The position numbers were made by a program, and so were the translations under genes. Shown one piece after another: positions 1 through 14,260 of a DNA stretch of 64,000 bases (positions are counted from its first letter, which is position 1; every line of letters starts with the position of its first letter). Location of the stretch: contig NC_135558.1 in NCBI RefSeq assembly GCF_964340395.1, forward strand, positions 2,681,501 through 2,745,500, given 5' to 3'. The notes under the pieces are model-generated. The model ran no database searches and was not told the DNA's origin. It saw nothing but the letters and a program-made list of their open reading frames with translations. Source of the DNA: Glandiceps talaboti. Taxonomy: Eukaryota; Hemichordata; Enteropneusta; Spengelidae.

Positions 1-563
1 TCCGAGAAGCACACTTGCTGTACATTCAACTTCACATATGCATTTTGAGAGCACACAATGCAAGCCTGGAGACTATTAGAACCACAACAAACAAGGAACC
101 GACTAGCAATACTAGTAGTCAAGTTAATACCTTATTGGAATATATTTTTTTGAAGCAAATACATAACTTTCATCGGAATCACTCAAACTTCATCAATGTA
201 ATGATGTTAAGGAACCAACTGTTCAATATAGTTAGTCATTTCATGACTTGGTTGTACTAGAAAATGAATATTCAATGAGCCTTTAGCAAGTATAATAATG
301 TACATAGCAGCAGTTGAAAACTTTTATAATTTATGTATTTTATTTCAAAAACAATTTTAGACAATAAGGGCAATCATCCAACTATTTGAAAGAATGTGAA
401 CATATTCCAAAGAACTGCTTGACTTCACTTTTGGGAAATTTAATGAAATCAAAAATAAGTATATTTTGTACATCTCTGTGATAACTTGGTGTTGTACATG
501 TATATTTTAGAACAAACGTCATCAATTGTTAAGTAATTCTTCTTTCTGTCATTTTGTTTTCAG
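1..563. other. RIPOR upstream intron, no exon recognised
   Basis: This stretch precedes the first recognisable RIPOR exon. The exon at 564 starts in phase 0 inside the conserved YDLDK segment, so the N-terminal coding exons must lie to the left of the window. I translated this stretch in all plus frames and found nothing resembling the missing RIPOR coiled-coil. It looks like the 3' part of an intron and ends in a pyrimidine-rich acceptor at 549-563. Confidence 0.6.
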
Positions 564-3560
564 GGGTTTCATTATGACCTTGACAAGGTAAGAATTTAAT
601 TTTTACAGTATTATAACTATTCCAGGATTTTTTTCTGTAAACTACAGATCTGAATTGATGTGTTGGTTTTAATAGCCACATTAAAGTATGCATGTTGTAC
701 AGATTTTGCATACATCATATAATTTATGTAATGTATTGAAAATATGAGAAATAGAAGTATGATTTCTGTCTCGTCATCCATCTTGATTTTTTGATGATGG
801 AAATCATATCACTTAACTCATAATAAATTTGGTATGAAATGAAAATATTACCCAGTAGTACCATATATGACATGTGATCAGTCACCTGACATGTCTGTCG
901 TTGCTATGGCAGCTATTGACACTGTGTGTAGCCCTAAGGGGGAAAGGGTATCACTCGACATGATTCCATCACTGGTGTGTGCATCTATCCATTTGTTCAT
1001 CATGTCATTTCCAACAATATTCTTTGCAGCTCAGCTATTACATGAGTGTATTTTGTACACTGATTTTTATAACCGTGCAAAGATTAAGGCTGCAGTTACA
1101 TACTGAGTAACTTAAATCAAATCCAGGGATGTCACAATTCTTAAAATCTAGGCTTACAAAAGTGGATAGGCGTACTTTCCCAGGTTATTTCCTTGAAGTA
1201 AATAGTAAAGTTTGGCCCTATGCCAACAGTATACCCTAATTGTATGTCAATGTACCCTAGTCCATCATCGTCGCAAACCACGGCCTGTTTTACGGCAAAG
1301 TTCTTAACAAGTTTGCCACTTTAAAAATGTAGTGTGAGAAATAATAACTCTGGTTTGCGAGAATGCAGTCCATGGATGTAAACCAAGTATAAGACAGGTC
1401 TTTATGATGCATGAATACCAGTATGGCATTATGCTCTTGAGTATTTCACTATTTGCACTAATGTTTGCAGTGTTTTCTGTGGCTGTATTTTTACGACTGA
1501 AACATGTGAAAGTACAGCAGGAAAGACTGCAAGCACAAGGAAATGCTCTGGAAATACCCTGGGAATACCCTGGGAATGCCCTTGCTTGAAGTCTATATTG
1601 CCAAACAGTTTGCATGATGTGTAGATGTCCTGGTCTTCAGTTCATAACATATTCAGACATATTGTGTATAGGGAACATTAACCCACATATCCCAACCTTT
1701 GCATAAGTTTCATCAGTGCAGGTAATCTGGGTTGGTATACATTATCCAACCATGCATGCATAATATAGGTTAGTATTAAGTATCTAACCATATATAATGT
1801 GGCTTGGCCTAGGTTATCCATATTCAAGGTTGGCATAAATTATCCAACCATGCATAATCTGGGTTGGCATAAATTATCCAACCATGCATACTCTGGGTTG
1901 GCATAAATTATCCAACCATGCATACTCTGGGTTGGCATAAATTATCCAACCATGCATACTCTGGGTTGGCATAAATTATCCAACCATGCATACTCTGGGT
2001 TGGCATAAATTATCCAACCATGCATAATCTGGGTTGGCATAAATTATCCAACCATGCATACTCTGGGTTGGCATAAATTATCCAACCATGCATACTCTGG
2101 GTTGGCATAAATTATCCAACCATGCATACTCTGGGTTGGCATAAATTATCCAACCATGCATACTCTGGGTTGGCATAAATTATCCAACCATGTATACTCT
2201 GGGTTGACATAAATTATCCAACCATGCATACTCTGGGTTGGCATAAATTATCCAACCATGTATACTCTGGGTTGACATAAATTATCCAACCATGCATACT
2301 CTGGGTTGGCATAAATTATCCAACCATGCATACTCTGGGTTGGCATAAATTATCCAACCATGCATACTCTGGGTTGGCATAAATTATCCAACCATGCATA
2401 ATCTGGGTTGGCATAAATTATCCAACCATGCATATTCTGGGTTGGCATAAATTATCCAACCATGCATACTCTGGGTTGGCATAAATTATCCAACCATGCA
2501 TATTCTGCGTTGACATAAATTATCCAACCATGCATACTCTGGGTTGGCATAAATTATCCAACCATGCATACTCTGGGTTGGCATAAATTATCCAACCATG
2601 CATACTCTGGGTTGACATAAATTATCCAACCATGCATACTCTGGGTTGGCATAAATTATCCAACCATGCATATTCTGCGTTGACATAAATTATCCAACCA
2701 TGCATAATCTGGGTTGGCATAAATTATCCAACCATGCATATTCTGCGTTGACATAAATTATCCAACCATGCATAATCTGGGTTGGCATAAATTATCCAAC
2801 CATGCATACTCTGGGTTGGCATAAATTATCCAACCATGCATAATCTGGGTTGGCATAAATTATCCAACCATGCATATTCTGGGTTGGCATAAATTATCCA
2901 ACCATGCATAATCTGGGTTGGCATAAATTATCCAACCATGCATACTCTGGGTTGGCATAAATTATCCAAGCATGCATAATCTGGGTTGGCATAAATTATC
3001 CAACCATGCATACTCTGGGTTGACATAAATTATCCAACCATGCATACTCTGGGTTGACATAAATTATCCAACCATGCATACTCTGGGTTGGCATAAATTA
3101 TCCAACCATGTATACTCTGGGTTGGCATAAATTATCCAACCATGCATACTCTGGGTTGGCATAAATTATCCAACCATGCATACTCTGGGTTGACATAAAT
3201 TATCCAACCATGCATACTCTGGGTTGACATAAATTATCCAACCATGCATACTCTGGGTTGGCATAAATTATCCAACCATGCATACTCTGGGTTGGCATAA
3301 AATATCCCACCATGCATAATCTGGGTTGGTCAATTCTCCAACCATGCATTTCAGGGTTGGCATCAATTCTCCAACCATGCTATATGCCACTTTAGCCATT
3401 AACCATCCTGCTGCTTACTGTGTGTGTTCATCTTTCTGTCTTCATTCCCCTAGCACATCAAGAATACAGAACGCTTCATAAGGTATGTAGCTGCTGGGAA
3501 TAAGGTTCTAAGTAGTCTCTAGCACTCTGTTCCCTATCCTCTGCTTGGTGTCAGTTTAAC

Positions 3561-3653
<93 letters not shown>

Positions 3654-6600
3654 GTGCAGTGGTGTCATGCTCACTGTCAGCTCACTACAAGTAGAGTACA
3701 TGTAATTCTCAGTACCTGGAATATAAATTTTTAATACTAGGTGGTCAAAATAGAGCAAGAAGTTTGACTTACTCTCATATGCACCTATACTAAGTGCATG
3801 TGTAGTGCATAAAGCAGATGTCATGATGTCGACCAATAAAATGATTTGACGTATGAAGGTGGTAACATGTGTATTTCATGTACTGGTAATGAGAATACCA
3901 TACTTAGTCAGTTCATACATAAACATGTAGTTCATTGTACTCTCACACTCAGTCTTACAGAAAGGCTACACCTCTCACAACTCTTTTAATGTAGCTTGTA
4001 CTTAGTAATTTCTGGCTTTGCTTCATTGCTGCTGATAATGTATGCGTGTATACATATACATATACATTACCTAGAATATTTAATAGCATCGTATCTGTCC
4101 CTTTCTCCAACCCTATAGAAGGGAGAGGCAGTCTAGCAGTCAATATTCGCCTGTCTGCATGCATCTGTTTTTTAGTCAACTTTACACTATGAATACTGGT
4201 TAATTCTATACTGTCATGTAGTAGTTAGTAGTGTAATGCATGACTGCATGCATATAGTAATGTTATGTACATCAAAACATAAGTACACCTGTATGCATAT
4301 GTTTTTAACCTTGTAAATCAGAGACTCTCTATCTTGTTGGTAATTCACTGTAAGTTGTCTCTTTAGCAACACAGTTCACATGATATGAATAACAGATTGT
4401 GCATGCTTCATTAAGCATAGTGACTGTGTTTACAGTATCTTCTGTGTATAAAGTTCACCGTGTAATATATTGAACAAAGGAGTGTATTCTGTGTTGTGTA
4501 TTGTTTTAAAGCTGCAATAGTTGTCACTGGAGAATTTGTTTTAGAGAGTTTGTTACATGTAAAGTCTTACTTGTGTTGATGTACATTCTGAAGTTATCTT
4601 TCGGCAAACTTGTGTTTCATGGACAACTATTACTGTAACAGCATTTGGTGGAGACTCAGTATTGTTTTCTACATGTACATATACTTAATGTACAACATCA
4701 AGAGTATTAAAGGCCCATAATTCAGTCCATGATCTCATATTAGTGTAATCTTAACAGTGAAGTCATAATGATTACATGTATATAGGTGCATTTTTTTGTT
4801 CTAGACCGTAGATCCTCCTACATGTATGTATATGTCTAGACCAACTTTTTCTGTAGCTTTACAAGATAACAGTGTTTAGCACCTAACTTTTAATTCTATA
4901 TAGAGTGTAAGTCTTTGCAAGGGCTCCGGTTACACCTATTACAGCTTGCAATAATTTGATGATTGCGTGACTGTTTGTTGCTTTCACTGTCTGACTGTCA
5001 GTAATTGTTCTTACAGGATATTACATGCATGCATGGCTCTCTTGTAAACAAGTGTTCTATTGTGTATATTTATTTGATAGAATGTGTTGTTTACATTTAC
5101 AACCATTTAATGTCAATGATACCAATGTATGACTTCAACATAATGAGAACATTGTAAAGGGTGACTGTACTTAATTCTGTGTTTCTCATGACCCAATTGA
5201 CCTTATGTTAATTCATTCTGACAAAAAAAAATTTAAATTGATGCCCTCTATGGCAGGAGTAGAAAAAAGTCACAATGTCACTGATTATCAAATGGCAACC
5301 CCTATAGGAAGCACAGATCTGAATAAAAATTATCATATATTGCTGAAATTTGGGAAATTTAGTTCAGGGCTTCCTACTGTAATTCAGACTGATAAAGTAT
5401 AATTATAAATTGAAATAATCATCAACATGTACGTACTTATAGTCATATATTTACTTTTAAATTTTTTTTGTTAAATTGTAACTAACTCATCAACCCATAA
5501 TTTTTAAGGTGTTTCAATGAGAAACATAGCATTATGTAAGTATTAGCACCCTAATGGTCATGCAGATATATAATACACAGCACCATCTATAATATGTATA
5601 CAAAACTGACAGTTGAAGTCAAAAACTGCCCACTTATCAAACTATATTGTATTTATTGGTTAGATTTCTTATTCTCTTTTAAATGTTGATGTTTGCAGGA
5701 AATTAGACTTTCATTTGTCCAAAATTGATGAACTGCAAGATAATTATAATATCCAGCAAAGAATACGAGAAGGTATGTTTACTGGTAATCTGTCTGTGAA
5801 GTCTGTCTTCTAGTACTAGATGAAATCTCTGTGAAGTCTGTCTTCTAGTACTAGATGAAATCTCTCTGTGAAGTCTGTCTTCTAGTACTAGATGAAATCT
5901 CTCTGTGAAGTCTGTCTTCTAGTACTAGATGAAATCTCTGTGAAGTCTGTCTTCTAGTACTAGATGAAATCTCTGTGAAGTCTGTCTTCTAGTACTAGAT
6001 GAAATCTCTGTGAAGTCTGTCTTCTAGTACTAGATGAAATCTCTGTGAAGTCTGTCTTCTAGTACTAGATGAAATCTCTGTGAAGTCTGTCTTCTAGTAC
6101 TAGATGAAATCTCTCTGTGAAGTCTGTCTTCTAGTACTAGATGAAATCTCTGTGAAGTCTGTCTTCTAGTACTAGATGAAATCTCTCTGTGAAGTCTGTC
6201 TTCTAGTACTAGATGAAATCTCTGTGAAGTCTGTCTTCTAGTACTAGATGAAATCTCTCTGTGAAGTCTGTCACCTAGTACTACATGTCTTGTAATGCAA
6301 AAGGGCATGAGTCTGTAGCTTCATAGTTTTCCATCTTCAAAATATTCTGATGTTATAATTGTAACCTTAAATAATATACATATCCATCATCAGTGTTAAG
6401 GCCTTCTTTACTAATGTTACTCTAGAACACCATTAATGTACCACTGCATAGACTCTACCACTAGTATGTAGTGCAGCGTTAGGGCCTTCTTTACTAATGT
6501 TACTCTAGTGTAGAACACCATTAATGTACCACTGCATAGACTCTACCACTGGTATGTAGTGCAGCATTACAGCCTTCTCCACTAATGGTACACAAGTATA

Positions 6601-9600
6601 GAACACCACCACTAACATCCCACTGCATAGACTCTACCACTGGTATGTAGTGCAGCGTTTTGTTAGGGAACACACTTCAGTGTACTGTCAACAGTAGTCA
6701 ATTTGAAAACACCGATCACAATAACCAAGCCTCTTTGTTTGCAATCAACTGTTTTAATCATACTCTGTTGATAAATTTAGTGTGCATTATGTCTGTACAC
6801 TTTACACTGATTAACATCAGCTACAAACTATACCAATTCATCTGCAAGATCTCCATTCCAAACGTTGGCACTTTTCAGTTCATTTTATTTTAACATAACT
6901 GAGTGAACAAAGAACTCTCAGTTATAGTGCCTTGACCTACGACCTTACCAGTACTCTAGTTGTGAAACTGACAAATGCTGTTGTGTATTTCATTCCATTA
7001 CTTACATAAATAACTTACATGTGTGACATGAATTCTAAATTTTACTTCATAAATACTTACATATGTGACATGAATTCTAAGTTTTAAAGCAATATCTAGA
7101 TTATGCCAATGTGATAATGTCAAGGGTTTGACACAAAGTTACAGGAAAAGAGTGTGATTGTCATTGAATGACATGAATTCTAAGTTTTAAATGCTATCGC
7201 TAGACAAAACCATGATGTCTAGAGTTGTGGCAGAAAGTTACAGAAAAAGTAATACAAAGAAAGTGTGATGAATCATGTCTGTGTGTTATTTTATGTATAT
7301 ATATGAAGGATTTTACATCAACATATTATTAAGTTTTTGTGTATCGCTGGTACAAAGAATGTAGTGACAGATTGCTTGTATTAGAAATTAATTAAATTTT
7401 GAGTCGTTATGAATGACTTTTCTTAATGTGTTAATTAAAAATACCATGAAGATTTAGAGATTAACAAAAATGATGACAATTGGATGAGCTCAACAAAACT
7501 CAAGTTTATTTATTTCTAAACAGGTTTTTGATCTGTTAGCAGGGTATCTTTAGGTCAGCAAAACTTAAGAGATTATTGGAGGTTAACTTGTTGATATATT
7601 TTATTTTGTTGTGTATTACGAATTCCCAAAAAATAGAATGACGAGTTTGAGATTAACACAAATGAAAACTGGATGGTCTCAACAAACCTCAAGTTTGTGT
7701 AATTTTAAACTCTCATTGTATCTGTTAGCAAGGTATCTTTAGGTCAGCAGAAACTTAGAGATTTATAGGAAATTAGCTTATTGATGCATTTTGTGTTGTT
7801 GCAACTGACTAGGTGCTAAGAATATTATGAAGGCATATGAAGATTCCAACTCACAGAATTGTAGGGACCATATACAGGAAGCCAAGACTGGATTCAAAGA
7901 TTGCACACAGGTTAGTTCACTTTTGTCTGGTAAACATGTCTGGATGAAGTCCTTTTTGGTTCTGGGCATAGTGAACTGAATGAGTATAGGTAGAGACATG
8001 TAACTTAAGAGATACTTGCAACATAGATAGCCTAAAAAAAACATCATTGATCTCAAAATTGTGAAATTTGTTACAGGGACAGTCACTGTTTACATGTAAT
8101 ATCTTAACATTCTTTCTACTTTACAGGCAATGTGTTGTATGGAAGCAGAACTAGAAACTTTGCTTGGCTATTTTCATCTGGAGGTCAAAGGTCAGCATTA
8201 TCATAAACTATTCATCCTGTATAGACCTGTAGTGTAGTTTTTTTAGTTGCTTCACTTATAGACCATATGTACTCAACTTTGGTTGTCATTGTAAGAGAGA
8301 TGTACACTAAAAAACCTTTGCAATGCAATTGTTGACTGCTAATTTTTCGTGTTGATTTTCCAGTGGGTCTTACAAAGTTTCTGTATTTGATAAGTTGTGA
8401 GTTGTGTGTGGTCCAGTATTCACTTAGAACACTTAGCAAGGGTTACACTAGGTCATAGGTCATAGGTCATAAGGGTAATTTGTATGAGAGTTTTAAAAAC
8501 CCCATATGATTACCTTGGTTATGTTAAAATTGGCATTCTTCTTTTAAACTTCTCTGTAGGTATTGCAGGGTTTGCCAGGCTTTGTGTTGGAGATGTCTTT
8601 GAGGTAAGTAACTCTGTGGATTGATGGAGACAAAATACTAATGAGATTGACAACATTTGTAGATTAACTGTGTGTTTTCATTTGTTTTCATGATTACACA
8701 TGGAATATTCATGAGTCCTGAGTCCCTGTTCCCTTCAGTGTAAAGCACATCTCATGAATATTCATGAACATATTATTTCTGCTGACTCCCATGATGCAAT
8801 AGCCCATAGCAAAGATACCCTATGATAAAGGTATAAGATCAACTTAATGTTTCTCTGAAATTGCAAGTAATTTTAGGTGATGTAAAATCATGAAATGACT
8901 CTCCAGAACCCATAGTTTATGAAAATGACTTCATTTGCTGGAGTGGCATTCCCCTTTAAAAGAAATACCACAAATTGCAATCACCCCAGTCACAAATTTT
9001 GATGTTTTTCATAGGTGGCTCTCAAGCATGGCAGTCAGAAATGGAAGTTTAAAGGTAGAGTGGAGAAAGACACAGACCAGACGTGGGAAAATAGGACCAC
9101 GTTACTGTACCCATTAATAGCCGATAGTATCAGTATTAGGGTAAGTGATATGAAACCCTGTTATTATACCAAGACTTTTTTTGGTGTTCATACTCTTTGC
9201 TTACTGGAATGTATTACTCTTCCCCTCATAATTTTTGGAGGCAAAAATATGACAACACTTTCAAGTTCATGAAACTTTAAACACCATTAGTCTTTTGTTG
9301 AATGTCATGGATGCAAATATGAAATTTAAATATCTCTTTTGTTGATCAGGTGACAGAGTTAAAAGGACTTGGTCGTCCTAATGTAGTCCTTGGTAACATG
9401 GAGTGTGATACCACAGTACTGTACAAAGCTGAGCCACAGGTATGACCACACTTTGTATACTACTAGTATATGTAGATGCTAAATTCTCCCTGAATTCTCG
9501 CTACCTGCAATACAATTCTATACATCACTGTGGGGTCAAATGGAACGAAGTCGCGCGATAATGCGTTCTAATGTCGACAACTACACTTCCGGTCGGCTAT

Positions 9601-11722
9601 GCTAATACACAGGAATGTTTCTTTTCCATTTTCAGTTGTAGACATCTCTTGTAATTTTGCTCTGGAAAGATACTGTACATATTTAAATTTCCCACCTCCA
9701 TAATTATATGAGCTTGAAACTTGCGTTTATCTTATTTGTTACAAATTAAACTGTTGGGAAGAAACATTCATGTGTTTTGACATAGGCAACCGGAAGTGTA
9801 GGTGTCGACAAATGCAAGTGCGGTCGCGAGACTGCGTTCCATTTGACTCCTTAGCGATGCATAGAATTGTATTGCAGATAGCGAGAATAAGGTAACAATG
9901 GACTTAGTTCTCCTGTAATTTCTTAGCTCCTTCTTGATATAATGAGCCTGTTTTTCAAACAAGTTAATTTTTATACTTACTATTGACAATTTTTGCTCAG
10001 AGAGTCAAAATTTGACTAAGATTCGGAATAGGTTTAATATTAATCTCACATGATGTCGCAATTATGCAAATAGCTTTGATCATTTGATGTATGATGTATC
10101 ACATGATTATGTCAATAACTTCATGATGTCACTTCTGAATCACTCACATGATGTCACCATTATGCAAGTAACTTCTGAATCACTTTCACATGATGTCACA
10201 ATTGTGCGAATAGCTTTGATCACATGATGTATCACATGATGTGTCAATAACTTCAATCACACATGATGTCACCATTATGCAAATAACTTCTGAATCACTT
10301 TCACATGATGTCACAATTGTGCGAATAGCTTTGATCACATGATATATCACATGATTATGTCAATAACTTCAATCACACATGATGTCACCATTATGCAAAT
10401 AGCTTTTGATTGCTAAGGTCATTGCTGAGTGTGTTATTGACATGATGTGATGTTGATGTTGAGAAGTAAAAAAAATGTTCCTAGATTTTAATGTCACTGT
10501 TATGATTTGTTGTAGATATTGACAGTACATATCAATGATGCAGGAACTCTAAAACTAAATCTCAAAGTAGCATGGAGGTAAGATTTGTCATCCTAGTCTA
10601 CATAGTAAAATAAAGGCGATACATGTATGTCAACACAATTCTTGGTACCTGTGATAGAATTTTACCAACTAGACGTGTCATAAAATAAATGATCATTCCA
10701 TTTCTTGATTGATACCATGACTTCCACACCAAGAGCTACATATGCATGGATGTGTATGGGAATAAATCGATCGAGATTCTTGTTCTATTTTGACCCCCTA
10801 GCATGAGGTAAAATTCTATTGCAGGTACCGATAATAAGTCAACCTTCTTGTTCTATTTTGACCCTCTAGCATGAGGTAAAATGCTATTGCAGGTATTGAG
10901 AATAAGTCAACCTTCTTGTTCTATTTTGACCCTCTAGCATGAGGTAAAATGCTATTACAGGTACTGAGAATAAGTCAACCTTCTTGCTCTATTTTGACCC
11001 TCTAGCATGAGGTAAAATGCTATTGCAGGTACTGAGAATAAGTCAACCTTCTTGTTCTATTTTGACCCTCTAGTATGAGGTAAAATGCTATTGCAGGTAT
11101 TGAGAGTTAGCAGATACTCTGTGTATGTTGATTCTTGAGTAATCACATACATAGCATAGTTTTTGCTTGTTGCATGTAACATATTTAGATTTACCATAAT
11201 TATAGCACAAATAATGATGTATCTACCAGAGGTATTAATTGCATAATCCAAGTCAGGTTGTTGTCATTCAATACTTAAGTATGTAGTCTTGTTAGTCTGC
11301 ATGCTAGCCATTACCAGTAATTATTATGTCACTGGAATGTGTATATATCTGTGTTGATGGATATGCATACCGGCATTGTTTTATTTTATCTCATTTATTT
11401 CAGTCCCTTCCAAGCAGAAGAAGAGATGGGGTCATCTGGTGGTACTGTTAATAAAAGTAGTTTCAGATCACATAACAAGGATAGAACTGGAATTGATAAT
11501 ATCCTAAACAAAGTATGTAATAGTCAGTCCCACTATCTGTGTCTCTGTTTGTTTGTTTCTGTGTTTCTCTACTCTCTGTCTCTGTCTCTGTCTCTGTCTC
11601 TGTCTCTTTCTGTCTCCGTGTGTCTCAGTCTGTTTGTTCCTCTGTCTCTGTTTGTTTTTCTCGCCCCTTCTGTTTGTTTCTGTCTGTCTGACTGGCTGGC
11701 TTTCTGTCCTCTGTCTCCCCTC

Positions 11723-11759
<37 letters not shown>

Positions 11760-11824
11760 GTCTGTCTGTCTGTCTGTCTGTCTGTGTCTGTCTGTGTCTG
11801 TCTGTCTGTCTGTCTTTGTCTGCA

Positions 11825-11876
<52 letters not shown>

Positions 11877-14189
11877 AGTCTGTCTGTCTGTCTGTCTGTC
11901 TGCCTGTGTCCCCCCTCTGTCTCACTCATATTTGTCTGTGTCCGTGTCTGTGTATCTCTCTCCCCTCTCTGTCTCTGTCTTTCTATATCTGTAATTCTCT
12001 ACCTCCCTCTCCATACACTAAATCATCTACTCCTTGATTGTGTTATAGACTGGCAGATCTGATGAGTCATCAAGTAGTCGTATGGATGACATGGACAGTG
12101 TTGGTCAGTCAGCAAGTAGGCCGACACTGAACACAGCACTGCATACATTAGATGTAATGTTACAAGATTACAGAGGTGTATATACACAGATTGATAAGTT
12201 ACAAGAAGTACTTCATAAAATTGAAGACTTGTGTGTGGTAAGTCCTGCATTTATTTTGACTTTGTGTCTATTATGTGTGTGTATAAGTTCTTTTTGCAAA
12301 ACAACTCTTTCACTGGAACTGGAGTTTTACTCATAAAAATTTATCAACATTGACATCTCAATTGCTACCTTTTCATAACATACATGTGTCCTGACAACAT
12401 TCATCTCAACAGAAAATCTCCAATGGCAACCACCATGAAAGTGAAGCACACATGTCAGTAGAAAATGCACTCAAAAGTTTTGATTTTCTGAATACCATGG
12501 AAGACGAATCAGCGGGGGAACATGGCAGTCATCCAAAGATAGAAGAGACTTATACTCATCCTGTTATAGAGGATACAGAGTGTTGTACAAAGATAGAAGA
12601 TGTAGAAGACACAGATAGTCAACAAATAACGGAAAATACAGAAGAAAAATTAGAAGATACAGTAGAAAGTATGAATGATATAGACAATAAAGAATGTGTT
12701 ATGGAAACGTAAGTTGAGCATTTTATTTATAGCTTACTTTATTTGACTCATTTGTCTGTTGCCATGGGTACTGGATCAGTCGAACTAGTTACTGTTAACA
12801 TTTATTTTGATGCATGAAAAATTTAGCATATAATAATAATAATGTTGATTTTTATATAGCGCTTTCCCACTCTTTGTTCAAATTGCTTTAAAATTATTAC
12901 TCCTGGCATGGATCTACAGTGGTACAATAGCCCTTTTTACTTCCTCAACTCCCTGGGGAGCATACAATCCATTGCAATACAATGCAAGGGGAAAATTATC
13001 CTGAATGTGCTTCATGTTGTGAGTGATAAAGAGCGCCCTCAATGATGATACAACAGCATTGACACTATATTGAATATTCCTATATTTCTACATTACAGGG
13101 AGGATAATAAAGAGACAACAGTTGATGCTGGCATCAATACAAATTGCAGTAATAGTCCCAGTATAGAGTTATCAACAGGCAATGAAGAACTTGACATTAC
13201 ATTTACACAACACTTACTACATTGTCAATATTTATTGTCTGTAAGTACAAATTCTGTCAATATTTACTCTCTAAGTACAAATTTCGTCAATATTTACCCT
13301 CTGAGTGAGTACACCACATGTAATTAATTTGGGAATAGGTAGATGTCGTTCTGTTCAAAATCTTATAACTCTCAAGTGTTATCTAAGTTAACAGTCAGAT
13401 GGAGGGATAGTCTAGTTCCTATACAGTATCGTTACGATTTACAGTATAGTCTAGTTCCTATACAGTATCGTTACGATTTACTTTTTTAGTTATAGCACAG
13501 ACAAGTAACACACTTGTCTGGTTTTAGAGACCACATTTGCATCCAGACTAATAGAGGGATTAAATTCTCACAGCAAACAACAAAGACTTATGCAAAATAC
13601 CTTCTCAAAACGTTCCAAATCGCCATTTTTTAACCAAATTTTCATGAATTATGCTTGAGGAGGTATAATTATATGTGTGTTATTTCCCATAATTTCTCTT
13701 CATTCAGCCAGAAAGTACTCATGACCTATGGTTTTGTCACTACAAGTCGCTAGATCACTCCTATTTTCCTTGGCTCAATGAAGAAAACTATTGGGGAATA
13801 ATATCTCAGTGTATAGTCATATCAAATGTTTGTATGATTCAACTAACTACAAATATTCACATCGTCTCACAAACAATTTATATGTCGTGTCAAGAGTTCT
13901 GACTGATTTCTAATTTGACCTTTGACCCTGTAGATGTTAGGATCATTTGGCCCATTACGGAGTAAAGAAGTAATAGCGCTTGGTAAACTAGAAATACAGA
14001 CCAGGTTACTGGCTAGATTGTTAGAACTCAATCCAAGTAAAAGTGTAGCATCAATACAACAAGGTAACTCAACTATTTATTTTTATTTATTTGTTGGTGA
14101 TACATGTACTTAGAAGATTGCATCATTACCAATTTCTGAGTCCCCAGAAGTCACATTATCACTATTGTCATATTGTGAATGTGTGTATG

Positions 14190-14260
<71 letters not shown>

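Noticed and set aside
1404-1589. 61-codon ORF with one hydrophobic segment
   Set aside because: It lies within a RIPOR intron with no splice, promoter or homology support. It is most likely chance.
1709-3385. CRISPR-like array of direct repeats
   Set aside because: The repeats are head to tail with no unique spacers, and the locus is an animal intron. It is a minisatellite.
6030-6308. Repetitive 92-codon ORF on the minus strand
   Set aside because: It is produced by the 35/37-bp repeat. Its frame continuity depends on the unit lengths and it has no homologue.
11339-12062. Long ORFs rich in Ser-Val-Cys-Leu or Asp-Arg-Gln-Thr
   Set aside because: They come from the CTGT microsatellite. Only 11404-11512 and 12049-12237 are real exons there.
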